Source of the DNA: Papio anubis
Lineage: Eukaryota > Chordata > Mammalia > Primates > Cercopithecidae
NCBI RefSeq assembly: GCF_008728515.1
Contig: NC_044995.1
Location: forward strand, 44,121,576-44,185,575
Reading direction: 5' to 3'
DNA: 64,000 nt
A program made the translations under genes and the position numbers. Below are positions 42,101 to 56,300 of the stretch, piece by piece; within the stretch, counting starts at the first letter, position 1, and each line of letters starts with the position of its first letter. The notes under the pieces were generated by a model. That model saw only the letters and a program-made list of their open reading frames with translations, was not told where the DNA came from and did no database searches.

Positions 42101-45100
42101 TGTACCTGGAGGTTCAGGAGCAGCTGGGACAGTGTCTGGATCCGCTGGACAAGCTGCGGGGAGGAGAGAAAGATTGATGCCAGTTCTCGGGCCTGAGGCC
42201 ACAGGCGCGTGTAAACGGCCCCGGGGAGACGGACAGCGGGCGCCTACCTCCAACTCCAGGACGGTGGGTAGACGGGAATCAGATTCCGTGCCTGGCGCCT
42301 CCACCTGGGAAGAGGACACCGTCAAACCACAGAGAACGCTCAAGACCCATCCGACTAGACCCAAGCCTGCTGCTGCTGCTGCTTTTTTTTTTTTTTTTTT
42401 AACTTTTTTTTTTGAGACGGAGTTCTGCTCTTGTTGCTCCAGCTGGAGTGCAATGGCGCAATCTTGGCTCACTGCACCCTCCTGCTGCTGGGTTCAAGTG
42501 ATTCTCCTGCCTCAGCCTGCCAAGTAATTGGGATTATAGGCGCGCACGCCTTCACGCCTGGCTAATTTTGTGTTTTTTTAGTAGAAACAGAGTTTCACCA
42601 TGTTGGCCAGGCTGGTCTCAAACTCCTGACCTCAGTTGATCTGCCCACCTCGGCCTCCCAAAGTGCTGGGATTACAGGCGTGAGCCACCATGCCCCGCTT
42701 CTGGTTTTTTTTTTTTTTTGAGGCAGGGTCTTACTCTAGAGTGTAGTGCCTGATCCTTCCACCTCAGTCTCCTAAGTGGCTGGGACTACAGGTGTGCACC
42801 ACCCGGATCAGCTTTAAAAAATTTTTTTTTTGAGATGGAGTTTTGCTCGTTGCCCAGGCTGGAGTGCAATGGCACGATTTCAGCTCACTGCAACCACCAC
42901 CTTCCTGGTTCAAGTGATTCTCCTGCCTCAGCCTCCCAAATAGCTGGGATTGCTCGCATGCGCCACCACGCCCGGTTAATGTTGTATTTTTAGTAGAGGC
43001 AGGGTTTCACCATGTTGATCAGGCTACTCTTGAATTCCTGACCTCAGGTGATCCACCTGCCTTGGCTTCCCACAGTGCTGGGATTACAGGCGTGAGCCAA
43101 CACGCCCAGCAGCTACTTTTAACTTTTTTGAAACAAAGTCTTGCTCTGTCGCCCAGGCTAGAGTGCAGTGGCACAATCTCGGCTCACTGCAACCTCCACC
43201 TCCTAGGTTCAAGCGATTCTCCCACCTAAGCCTCCTGAGTAGCTGGGATTACAGGTGTCCACCACCACGCCCAGCTAATTTTTGTATTTTTAGTAGAGAC
43301 ACGGTTTCACCATGTTGGCCAGGCTGGTCTCAAACCCTGGACTCAAGTGATCCACCCGAGTCGGCCTTCTGAAGTGCTGGGATTATAGGCATGAACCACC
43401 GCGCCCGGCCAAAGGATCAGCTATTTTAAAAATATTTTGTCAATGTGGTCTTGCTCTGTTGCCCAGGCTGGTCTCAAACGCATGGCCTCAAGTGATCCTC
43501 CCAAGGCCAGGTATGACAGCCTTGCCTGTAATCCCAACACTTTGGGAGGTCAAGACAGGAGGATTGCTTGAGCTCAGGAGTTGGAAACCAGCCTGGGCAA
43601 CATAGTGAGAGCCAATATCTACAAAAATTTAAAAAATTAGGCAGGTGTGGGGGTGCGCACCTGTGGTCCCAGCTACTTGGGAGGCTGAGGTGGGAGGATT
43701 GCTGGAGCCCAGGAGTTAGAGGTTGCATGAGCTGTGATCATGCTACCGCCCTCCGGCCTGGGTGACAGAGTGAGACCTTGTCTCCAAAAAAAAAGTGATC
43801 CTCCCACCCCAGTCTCCCAAAACACCGGGATTATGGGTGACGCACTGCACCTGGCCCTGCTTATTATTGAAAATACATCCCTTAGTTTGGATAACAGGAA
43901 GGACCCAGGACCGGGACATGACTGGGAACACTGGCCCTGCCAGTCACCTGACTTGTGCAAATCTAGGTGTTTGGAAAACGAGGGGCTGGGGCCACCTGGG
44001 AGGTAGAGTGGGCTTGGCTATAAGGCCTGCGTGCCAGCTCTGGCCACAGCGGCCAGTCCAAGCCTCAGAGCTGACCAGAGGCAGCTGGCCTTGGCCTCTG
44101 ACCCCTAACCCGGGCAGGGCCGAGTAGGCACCTGGCCTTCTGATTCAAAGGCAAAGGAACAGCCAGGAGCTCTGGCATCTGGTAGGCGCCACCTCACCTG
44201 CCCTGGCTGAAACCTGGTGGTCTCTGTAGGGGGGTTTCTCGTCTGTTGATGAAGCCACGGTGAGTGCCCTGAGCCTGTCCCCTCCCCAGCCTTCCTCCTG
44301 GGGAACCTCTTGCTTTTCCCGGGAGGCTGCAGGAAGAACTCAGCTGCCGGCGTGTTCATCTGGGCTGAGATACTGTTATTCACCACAAAACGAACCACGC
44401 TTGTCGATGCTGATAAGACTAAAACTAGACAACCCCAGCAGAAGCCGCTCACACGCCTGAATCCTTACGACGACTCAGACTGTACCGAGCAAACGGATAT
44501 CCACGTACCACCTGCAGTGATTCCTCGGAGCCCCCAGGAACGTCCGTGTGACCGAGCTTCAAGTCCGGGCTGTTTGGGGGGCCTCGCCAGTCTCGGGGCC
44601 TGGGGTCGGTGCTGCTGACTTTCTTCTTGAAACTGCCATCTGAGAACCCCAAGCCACAGGCGTGAGGCTGCTGCCATCCCATGGGGAGGGGAAACCTTCC
44701 CAGTCCACCCCCAGCCCCTGCCCAGGTAGGAAACCCAGGCTGGGCCCGAATGGAGGCGTCTGCAGCACAGACACCTGCTGGTGGGGGGCGTGCTGGTCCG
44801 GGTGCTGCTGTCACAAGACAACCGACAATGTCTGCAGGGTTTCAGAAGGGCTCCACAAAACTGGTCGGGCGCGGTGGCTCACGCCGACGATCTCAGCACT
44901 TTGGGAGGCCGAGGCGGGTGGATCACCTGAAGTCAGGAGTTCAAGACCAGCCTGGCCAACATGGCGAAACCCTGTCTCTACTAAAAATACAAAAAGTAGC
45001 CGGGCGTGGTGATGGGTGCTTGCTGTCCCAGCTACTTGGGAGGCTGAGGCGGGAGAATCACTTGAACCCGGGAGGCGGAGGTTGCAGAGAGCCGAGATTG

Positions 45101-45144
45101 CGCCACTGCACTCCAGCCTGGACGACAGAGCGAGACCCTGTCTC

Positions 45145-45179
<35 letters not shown>

Positions 45180-48100
45180 AGAAGCTTCCAGAAAACCCCA
45201 TACAAGCTAATGTGCGTCCTGAGGGGTGGCCCTGGGGGCGGGAGGGGCGATGGCCCCACTCTTACTCTTGGTGGGGCTGTTTGTGCAGTCGTAGCCCCCG
45301 AAGGTCTCGGCCCTCCTGGGCGGGCCTGTGGAGCTACCTCCGTCTTCCACCTGGCTGTTGGCGCTGCCCAGCCGCCTGCAGATCAGGCTCTGGATGCCCT
45401 CAACTGTGGAAGGAAGGGGACAGGAGGCACGAGTCGCCCTGCGGAAGTGTGCAGGGGAATATGGAGTGCTGGGGCAGTGAGACCGGGGCGGATGGAGGGA
45501 CTCATTAGGGTGGTGATGGCCTGCCCCGCACTGTCTGCAATGGGATTTCAGCCCCACTGTCCCTGTGCACACACCTACTTCAGGTATGGCCACCAGGACA
45601 GGCCAATCCGCATCTAAGTGAGAGGACAGGGCTGTAGGGCAGCCATGGGGAGGGCGGCGGGTACAGGCTCCTGCCGCACCTTCCACCAGGCAACCCTGGG
45701 CCAGGGGCTGGCGAATGCTGGATGTGGCCTTGCCCAGGGCCAGCAGGACACACTTGTGTGCACAGAGGTGGGGACAAGAACATTCCAGGCCAAGGTGCGG
45801 GATATGAGAGTGTCCCCGGGGGCCAAGAACAACGGCCATTGGAGCCGGGTGGAAGGATGTCAGTGGGGCTGGAGAGGAAAGGCTGACCCCGGTCTCTGCC
45901 TTCTTACTCTGCGGAAAGGCTCTGGAAGGCAGGGGCTGTGTCGGCCTCCCTCACTGTTGAAAGAGCAGATTGGGGCAGGGCACGGCGGCTCACGCCTATA
46001 ATCCCAGCACTTTGGGAGGCAGAGTGGGGTGGATCATCTGAGGTCAGGAGTTCAAGACCAGCCTGGCCAACATGGTAAAACCCCATCTCTACTAAAAATA
46101 CAAAAATTAGCCAGGTGTGGTGGCAGGTGCCTATAATCCCAGCTACCCAGGAGGCTGAGGCAGGGGAATCGCTTGAACCCAGGAGGTGGAGGTTGCAGTG
46201 AGCCGAGATCACGCCACTGTATTCCAGCTTGGGTGACAGAACGAGATTCCATCTCAAAAAAAAAAGAAAAAGAAAAAAAGAAAGAGCAGACTGGGCACTG
46301 ACTGCCTGTCCAAGCGGCCAGCTCAGGGGCCTGGCGGCTGTGTTGGAGTGGCTGTGTTGGAGTGGCTGTGTTGGAGCGGCTGTGTTGGAGCGGCTGTGTT
46401 GGAGCGGCTGTGTTGGAGTGGCTGTGTTGGAGTGGCTGTGTCGGAGTGGCTGTGTAGGAGCTGTGCTTGGGGAACCCCTGAGGGAGCATGCGTGTGTTTT
46501 TCTGGGGATATCACCAGAGACCCACCTCCCAGGAAGAAGAGGAACCTCTGATGGGTAGGGAACCAGTGTCAGTCAACTTCAGATCCTCCCCAGCCCAGCT
46601 TAGCGCTCCGCATGCAGGGAGCATCAGAGCGGTTGTTGAATGGGGGGGGCAAGGTGCTTTATGTCTGCAAGGAGGGGCTGGCCCAGATTGTGTCTATGGC
46701 CCTTCTGGCTCTAGCAGGCACCAGTCGGGGGGTCAGTGCTGCTCCTGGGCCCCCCCAGATAGAAGCCTGTCCTGGACAGAGTGCCGTGTTGGCCACACTG
46801 AGCCGTGAGCCTGTCCTGGGCTCCCCTGAGCCCACCCAGGCAGGACTACACCCTTGAGGTGTGGGCAGCCAACTTACTCTCGCTCATGGCCGACTTGAGA
46901 ATTAGCTCCCCCTGCAGGGTCTCGGATGGGTCCCCTCCACGGAATAGGCCTCGGGGCTGGGGCAGGTCTTCCAGGCCGCTCATCTCTGCCATCTCCAGGT
47001 AGATCTGCTGCTTCTCTAGGAGGCTCTGTGCAATCAGCTGGTCTTTCATGCTTAACCGCTCTGCAGAGTGATGGTGGAGGTGGCAGTCAGCCTGGTCGGC
47101 CTTCCCTGGAATCGTCTGAGCCCCAGGGACTGGCCTAAGGATGAAGACCCCGCTGCCCCTGCCCTGAGATAGGCTGCCCCCTGCGTCCTGCATTCCTGGG
47201 AGGTGGGGGAGGGCACGGCCTTGTCCTCTGATTATTTTCCCCCTCGTTATAAAAATCAGGTTAGCTGTGGTGGCTCAGGCCTGCAGTCCCAGCACTTAGG
47301 GAGGCCAAGGTAGGAGGATTCCTGCAGCCTGGAGTTTGAGACCAGCCTCGACAACATAATGAGACTCTGTCTCTAGAAAGAAATAAAACATTAGCTGGTT
47401 GTGGTGGTGCATGTCTGGGAAACGAGGCAGGAGGATCGCTTGAGCCCAGAAGTTCAAGGCTGCAGTGAGCTATGACTGCACTACTGTACTCCAGCCTGGC
47501 CAACAAAGCGAGACCCTGTCTCTAAAAGAAAGAAAATCAAACACAGTAGGGTGTGAGTGAGGATTGTATCAGGCCTGTTTATTAGTCTGGGACCAACTTA
47601 GAGCCTTAGAAAACTGAGTTTTTCTTCCTCCCTTTCTTTCTTTCCTTATTTTTTGGAGGAGGAGTCTCGCTCTGTTGCCCAGGCTGGAATGCAGTAGCAC
47701 GATCTTGGCTCACTGCAACCTCCACCTCCCGGATTCAAGTGATTCTCCTGCCTCAGCCTCCCGAGTAGCTGGGACTACAGGCATGCGCCACCATGCCTGG
47801 CTAATTTTTTGTATTTTTAGTAGAAATGGGGTTCACCATCTTGACCAGGCTGGTTTCAAATGCCTGACCTCAGGTGATCCACTCGCTTTGGCCTCCCAAA
47901 GTGCTGGGATTACAGGCATGAGCCACCGCACCCAGCCTAATGTTTAAATTTTTTGTAGAGACGGGGTTTCGCCATGCTGTCCAGGCTGGTCTCAAACTCC
48001 CGGCTTCCAGTGATCCATTTGCTTCAGCCTCGCAAAATGCTGGGATTACAGGTATGAGCCACCATAGCAGGCCACTTACTATTTTAGTATTATCCAATTT

Positions 48101-50300
48101 AAAAATGAATAATACAGAGCCGGGCACACTGGCTCATGCCTGTAATCCCAGCACTTTGGGAGGCCGAGGCAGGCAGATCATGAGGTCAAGAGATCAAGAC
48201 CATCCTGGCCAACATGGTGAAACCCTAAAAACTCTAAAATTCTCTACTAAAAACACAAAAACTAGCCGGGCGTGGTGGCGTGCTCCTGTAGTCCCAGCTA
48301 CTCGGGAGGCTGAGGCAGGAGAATCCCTTGGACCCGGGAGGCGGAGCTTGCAGTGAGCTGAGATCGCGCCACCGCACTGCAGCCTGGTGACAGAGCGAGA
48401 CTCCGTCTCAAAAAAAAAAAGTGGCCGGGCGCGGTGGCTCAAGCCTGTAATCCCAGCACTTTGGGAGGCCGAGACGGGCGGATCACGAGGTCAGGAGATC
48501 GAGACCATCCTGGCTAACACAGTGAAACCCCGTCTCTACTAAAAAATACAAAAAAACTAGCTGGGCGAAGTGGCGAGCGCCTGTGGTCCCAGCTACTCAG
48601 GAGGCTGAGGCAGGAGAATGGCGTAAACCCGGGAGGCGGAGCTTGCAGTGAGCTGAGATCCGGCCACTGCACTCCAGCCTGGGCGACAGAGCCAGACTCA
48701 GTCTCAAAAAAAAAAAAAAAAGTACAGACAGTGAAAGGGAAGAAGGGAGCTTGCTATAGGCTACAGGGCACCAGGAACTGTTCTTGACAATGTGCTCACT
48801 GAACGCGGATGAACCTTGACAACATCACACCCAGTGAGAGGAGTCAGACCCAAAAGGTCGCACAGTGTGTGACTCCATTTATGTGGAATATCCAGGACAG
48901 GCCAATCCACAGGGACAGGAAGTAGATTCCTGTTGTCAGGGTTGGGGCACGGGGTGGGGAGTGACTGTTAAGGAGGAAGGGGCTTCTTTCTTGGGTGGTG
49001 GAATGTTCTAAAGTTAACGTGATTTTGGCTGCATAATTGGAAATGCACTAAAATGCCACTGAACCCAACGCTTGGGAGGGTGAGTGGCGTGGTGTGTGAA
49101 TTACATCTCAATAACGTAATTAAACAAACAGGGAGGAGGAAGCTCTGGAAGGAGGCTGGGGGGGCCCTGTGCTATTCCTTCGCAGGGGACTGGGATGCCC
49201 TGTCGAGCTCCTGGCTGCACGAGGACAGGGTGGTGGCGGCGTTTTGTGGCTGCGTGGTCGGCTCTGGAAGGGGCTTAGGGCTCCCGAGCTCTCCTCCCTC
49301 CCTCTCCTACATACCCCCGCAGGGCTAAGTGACCTCTGGAGATCGCTATGTCATGGCACAGCCCAGTTCTAATGCTTCACAGAGCTGCAGGACACGGCAC
49401 AGCCCACATGAAAACGCCGGGTCACTTTAGGGGTTTCACACGGGTCACTTGGGGAGCAGTTTGCCCTCTGTGGCCAACCCTGATGGGGGGGCCCAGGGCT
49501 CACCACACACGGGGTGTGCCCAAAATGCCGTCTCCCCCTCACCTTGACAGTCCCGGAGTCTTGTGGCGCGGGCCTCGACCACCTTCCTTTCCTCTTCGGG
49601 CAGGCTGAAGGGCCCCTGCTCCTCGTCAGGGCAGCTGCAGGGAGAGGAGTCAGGAGGGTAACTGTGCCTCCCAGGCAGGCCGGGCTCCCGCACAGACGCT
49701 GGTTCTACAGAACCAGCCGCCACAACCGTCTCTGACTGTGGGAGTGATTTAGCTTGTTCATGGTGCAGGAGGATGAGGAGGGGAAGAGAGAGAGCCACTG
49801 ACACTCATCCGGCCCCAAAGCGCCAGGGCATAACCAGGAAGAGACTTTATGTGCCTGTCTGTGACTTGGAGGAGGAGTCCAGGGGACGGCAGGCTTGCAA
49901 GGGATCTGCCAGGTGCAGATGGGTGGCTGCAAGCCCCACAGAGCTACAGCGACTGTGGATGGGGGAGTCTGAACCAGGCTAAGGCACCAGGAAGCCTCCA
50001 GGAAACAATAGAGGGAGTGGCCGGGCGCGGTGGCTCACGCCTGTAATCCCAACACTTTGGGAGGCCAAGGCAGGAGGATGGCTTGAGGCCAGGAGTTCAA
50101 GACCGGCCACAGTGGCAACACAGTGAGGCCCCATCTCTACAAAACTCAAAAATCTAGCTGGGTGGGGTGGTGTGTGCCTGTAGTTCCAGCTACTTGGGAG
50201 GCTGAGGGGGAGGATGGCTTGAGCCCAGGAGTTTGGGATGCAGGAAGCTATGACTGTGCCAGTGCACTCCAGCCTGGGTGACAGAGCAAGAACCCGACTC

Positions 50301-50332
<32 letters not shown>

Positions 50333-53300
50333 CAGGCTGGGTGCAGTGGCTCATGCCTGTAATCCCAGCTACTTGGGAGGCTGAGGCAGGAGAATCGCTT
50401 GAACCTGGGAGGCGGAGGCTGCAGTGAGCCGAGACTGCACCACTGCACTTCAGCCTGGGGGACAGAGCGAGACTGTCTCAAAAAAAAAAAAAAAAAAGAG
50501 AGAGAGAGGGGAAGCCAGCTGGTCCCGGGCCCTGAGGGGTGCTCGGCCCAAGGAGGAAGGACAAGATACCATGCCCTGCTCCAACAACTCTGGCCCTAGA
50601 ATGCAAACAGCCCGCCATGTCAGGTGCAGTGGCCCACGAATGCAGAAAGACCCAGGTTACAGCTGCCTTTCCAGGCCCATTAGCCTCAACATCCAACAGA
50701 CTGAGTCATCAGAAGGAGCTGGCATAGCATCATGGGTCCCAAGGTGGGATGAGCGAATTCAAGGTCACAGCCCGTGGCCAACCATCAAAGCCAAGGGTGG
50801 ACCAGTCAGCGGAAGGAATACAGGGAGTGGGGAGATCCTCCAGGCCCTCCTCACCTCTCCACAGCCCTTCGGATGTGGGCCATCCAGGCGTTCCTGTCCT
50901 CCTTGGAGCTCGTGTAGATTTCATACATCTCTGGCCCTTGCAAGGAAGCGCTGATCAGAAACATCGCTTTCTCCTCGTTGGCCACTTCCCTCACGATGAG
51001 CTTTTGTAACGAGATGACGGGTGGCTTTGAGTCCTGCATGGGTAAAGGGCATTGGGGAGGTCACCCTTTGCCCCACCGCACCCAAACAGCAGTGAGGTCA
51101 AGGGCCTGGTAAGGGGAACGAAGAGTGGGGGTCACGCTCCTCGTTTCTTTTCAAACAATTCAAAGCAGAAATATTTTGCCATCTGGGGGAAAAAAGACGC
51201 TATTGCAATGAAATCCTAGAATCCTTTTTTTTTTTTTTTTTTTTAACTATCTTGGAGGCCAGGTCTCGCTCTGTAACCCAGGCTGGAGTGCAATGGTGCA
51301 ATCATTGCTCCCTGCAGCCTTGACCTCCTGGGCTCAAGTGATCCTCCCACCTCAGCCTCCTGAGTAGCTGGGATTATAGGCATGTGCCACCAGGCCCAGC
51401 TAATTTTTGTATTTTTTGTAGAGATGGGATCTCACTATGTTGCCCAGGCTGGTCTTGAACTCCTAAGCTCAAGTGATCCTCCTACCTCGGCCTTCCAAAG
51501 TGCTGAGATTACAGGAGTGAGCCATCTTGCCCCTTAGTATCCTGATAATGTGTCAGTTTCATCAGCTTAAAAATTTTTTTAAAAATAGCAATGCACATAC
51601 ACACTACAAAGCTCAAAAGATACAACAGTGTGTAGTATAAAACAACAAATAAGCCTCTGTCTTGTGCCTCAGGCCACCCAATCTGTCACGCATCCTTCAA
51701 GAGACAATGCTTCCACAGACCAGCAAAATGCACATTTTAACTGGTTAGAGTGGGCTACACTGTGTTCTCCACAAATTCATATGAGGTCCTGACCCCCAGT
51801 ACCTCAGAATGTGGCTGTCTTTGGAGATGAGGCCTTTAAAGAGGAGATTAAGGTCTGGGTGTGGTGGCTCACTCCTGTAATCCCAGCACTTTGGGAGGCT
51901 GAGGCGGGTGGATCACTTAAGGTCAGGAGTTCGAGACCAGCCTGGCCAACACGGTGAAACCCCGTCTCTACTAAAAATACAAAAAGTAGCCGGGCGTGGT
52001 GGCGGGCGCCTGTAATCCCAGCTACTCAGGAGGCTGAGGCAGGAGAATCACTGGAACTCGGGAGGTGAAGGTTGTAATGAGTCAAGATTGTGCCACTGCA
52101 CTCCAGCCTGGGTGACAGAGTGAGACTGTCTCAAAAAAAAAAAAAAAAAAAAAAAAGGCAAAATGAGGTCATATGGGTGGGCCCAAATCCAATCTGATTG
52201 GCATCATTCTAACAAGAGGAGATGAGCACAGAGACACACACAGAGGGATGGCCACGCGAGGACACAGAGAACAGACGAGCAGATGGCTATCTACAAGCCA
52301 AGGGGTCTCAGAAGAAACCAACCCTGCCGACACCTTGATCTTGGACTTTCAGCCTGCAGAAACGTGAGATGATAAATTTATGTGGTCCAAACCACCCAGT
52401 CCGTGGTACTTTGTTTACAGCAGCCTCAGCAAACAAATGCACTGGTTAACAACACATCAGCAGCTGGGCGTGGTGGCTCATGACTGTAATCCCATCACTT
52501 TGGGAAGCCAAGGTAGGAGGATCACTTGAGGTTAGGAGTTGAGACCAGCCTGGCCAACATGGTGAAACCCCGTCTCTACTAACAATACAAAAAATTAGCC
52601 AGGCGTGGTGGCGGGAGCCTGTAGTCCCACCTACGTGGGCCTGGGAAACTCACAGGGGCACCTTCCATGGGCAGTTTCAGCCAACCTCCCAACAAGGTCC
52701 CAGCAAGCAGGGCCCTTCGTCTGTTTTTTTGTTTTGTTTTTTTGTGTTTTTTTGTTTTGAGATAGAGTCTCACTCCGCTGCCCAGGCTGGAGAGCAGTGA
52801 CACGAGTGCAGTGGCACAATCTCAGCTCACTGCAACCTTCGCCTCCTGGGTTCAGGTGATTATCCTGCCTCAGCCTCCTGAGTAGCTGGGACTACAGACA
52901 TGGGCCACCATGCCTGGCTAATTTTTGTATTTTTAGGAGAGGTGAGGTTTCACCATGTTGGTCAGGCTGGACTTGAGCTCCTGAGTTCCAGTGATCCGCC
53001 CACCTCGGCCTCCCAAAGTGCTGGGATTATAGGTGTGAGCCACTGCACCCGGCCGACCCTTTGTCTGAAGAGACAGGATACATACCACAGAAGCAAAGAC
53101 GTATTTCTGATCTTTTTCTTGTAGCAGCAAAAGTACGTCGGTCAGCAGGACGGCCAGGACATCTGGGAAAATAGCATGGAAGGAGGCATCTTAAAAGTCC
53201 CATGGCCAGGAGGTCTTGCTGGGCACCCCCGTGGATGCCACCTCCCAGAAAGGTGTAAGCAGCATGATGCTTCTGCCTGGGCCTAAAAGTTTCCTTTCTG

Positions 53301-56300
53301 CCTTGCCTGCATGCCCCCACCAACACCTTTCCAGGTCTCAACCTTCAGCACCAATGAGCAGCTGGAGCCTCCTCTAAGTCCCTTCCGTGTGCAGAGCTCC
53401 AACCAGGGCTCCTGCCCATGTCAGGCCACTGGGCCCCACAGTTCTCTTTGCTGTAACAACATCTGCTGGATCTGACCTTTGAGAGTCTGATATGGTTTGG
53501 CCGTGTCCCCATCCATATCTTATCTTGAATTCCCACGTGCTGTAAGAGGGACCCAGTGGGAGGTAACTGAATCATGGGGGCAGATCTTTTCCGTGCTGTT
53601 CTCGTGATAGTGAATGAGTCTCATAAGATCTGACGGTTTTATAAGGGGGAGTTTCCCTGCACAAGCTCCCTCTCTCTTTGCCTGCTGCCATCCATGTAAG
53701 ATGTGACTTGCTCCTCCTGCCTTCTGCCATGATTGTGAGGCCTTCCCCACCAGGTGGAACTGTAAGTCTATTAAACCTCTTTCTTTGGTAAGTTGCCCAG
53801 TCTCGGGTATGTCTTTATTAGCAGTGTGAACACAGACTAATACAGCATCTCTCCCTCTGATTTCTCAGATGTGAATGGAGCTCTCTGTTCTCCCTGCTCC
53901 TGGGTCACCAGGACCCGAGCCACTGCAGTGATGCAGGCCAGGGGTGGTCTCAGTCCCCTCATGCCCCTCAGTCCCCCTTGCTGCCTTGTCCCCGTATGAA
54001 CGTCTCGTGCTGTAAGGCTTGCTGCACATAGATGTAAATCATGAGCTGCGTTTCAAGGGCAACACCACTTTTGGGGAGCTGCTTCTAACACCCCTGTCTA
54101 AGTCAGATACGCTTTCGCTAATTCTCTCGTATTGCAGTCTGCTGGCTTCCTTAAAGCATTTGCTGGGCTTATAACTAGTTTTTCTGTTTGTTTGCTTGTT
54201 TCTCTCTTTCAGCCCGAGGGACTGATGCCCTAAAAGGCTGGGCACCAGGTCTTGCCCAGTGGGGTGTATTCCTACCATCCAACTTGGCACCTGGCAGGCA
54301 GAAAGCGCTAAACCTGTCTGCCAAATACATGCCTACTCAAATGATGAGTGGGCAAATGCTGTCATTTGGCCACTTCAATGACTCCCTCAAGATCCTTAAA
54401 GATGCTGATGCAAATAGATAGCTTGGGATGTTTCTAGAGGCTCCAAAAATGAAGAGGAAACCCAGAGATGAATCCTGAGTACTCTCTGGTCTGAACTGCA
54501 ACATGGGTCTCGAAAGCAGGGCTCGGAGCACACCCTGGGCAGCGAGTGGGATGCCTGGGGACACTGACCAGCAGTCCTGGGGGTATTCTCTATCCACATG
54601 GGGGCCTCCCAGTGGCTGGGCCCACGGCAGGCTGGCCCATGACTGCCCAGATGGGCAGCTGAGCGTGTTTGGAATTCTGGACCTGGGGTGTCATGATGTG
54701 TCACCAATGCCCTGGGTTTCCACTTGTAAGTCAACGACTCAGCATGGCCTCCTGGTTTGTACTGCATCCTTCCAAAGACCAGAGGAGGAGGACTGTGATA
54801 CAACCACCTCTTTTATGCTACACCCCAGTTGCCTTGCTCATCCTGACTCAGCTCATAACCTCCCTTCAGCCATGAAGTAGCCAGACTTCAGTGGTTCTGT
54901 GTCAGTTGACACCCAGGAAACCAAGATGGTGCCCACGGATGTAAGAGGGCACCCACTGATCCGAGATGATGCCACCACTCCTAAGACGATGCCACCAGTC
55001 CGAGATGGCACCGACCAATCAAAGATGGTGCCATCACTCCCAAGACCATGTCACTGATCTGAGATGGCACCCACCAATCAAAATGGTGCCCACTGATCCA
55101 AGAGGGAGCCCACTGATCAAGATGATGACACGATTCCAAGATGGTGCCCATTGATCCAAGATGGTATTCACTGACCCAGGATGATGTCATTACTTCCAAG
55201 ACTATGCCACCAATCCAAGATGACACCCCCCAAGATAGCACCCACTGATCCAAGATGGTGCCATCATTCTCAAGACCGTGCCACCAATCCAAGATGGCAC
55301 CCAACCCAAATGGTGCCCACTGATTCAAGAGGGCACCCACCAAGATGGTGCCACTGATCCAAGATGGTACTACCATTCCCAAGACTGTACAACCAATCCA
55401 GGATGGCACCCATCACTCTAAGAGGGTGCCCACAACTCCCAAGATAGTGCCACTGATCCAAGATGGCACCCACCAATCCAATATGGTGCCACCACTCCAA
55501 GATGGCGCTGCTAATCCAATATGGCACCCACCAATCCAAGATGATGTCTACTGATCCAACATGGCACCCACAACTCCCAAGATGCTGCTACCAACCCAAG
55601 ACAGCACCCACCAACCAATTTAGTGCCACCAATCCAACATGGCACCCACCAATAAAAAATGGCAACCAACACTCCAAAACGGTACCCACTGATAACAGGA
55701 TAGTGCCACCAATCAAGAGAGTACCCACCACTTTGAGACGGTGACCACCTCTCCAAGATGGTACCCACTGATGCAAGATGGTGCCACTAATCTAAGACAG
55801 TGCCCACGGATCCAAGATGGCACCCACTAGAGGCGGCCAGGGGCAGGCCTTTACCTTTCAAGCGCCCTGATGTGGTCTTCCAGCAGAGCATGCCCTCCAG
55901 GTGAAGCTGCCGCTGAAGCATGTCTTCCTTGCGGAAGGTGAGCCCGTTCTTGAGTTTGCCGGAGGACTTCAGGTCCATCTTCCCTGCGATCTCCCTGAGG
56001 CGCTGGCCCTTCTCAAACTCGCTGACCTTGGCATCCACTTGTGAGATGATATCTTTAATGAGGCCCAGGCCTGGGTCAGTCTCAGAGTCCCTAGGGTGCC
56101 AGGCCACACATAAAGCAGAGAAAGTGAATTTTAATAATGAAGGGAGTGGAATGGAATGGGACATGGACAAAGGTGGACTGAGGGAGGTGGACGGACAAAG
56201 AAGGGTGGACAGGGACGTGGAAGAAGGGGACGGTGGACATGGACTTGGTGGATGGTGGATGGTGGAATGGATCTGGAGGGGTGGTGGACATGGATCTGAG

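Noticed and set aside
40193..42196. Large plus-strand open frames over ARHGEF18 coiled-coil and tail exons
   Set aside because: Antisense shadows of GC-rich coding exons; the minus-strand frames carry the conserved protein.
44681..45508. 275-codon plus-strand open frame
   Set aside because: Runs through an Alu and the antisense of an ARHGEF18 exon; the CAA tail yields poly-Thr. Shadow.
46334..46514. Leu/Trp/Cys-rich or His/Ser/Asn/Thr-rich peptide from the 15-base repeat
   Set aside because: A repeat unit of 15 bases is open by construction; it is intronic.
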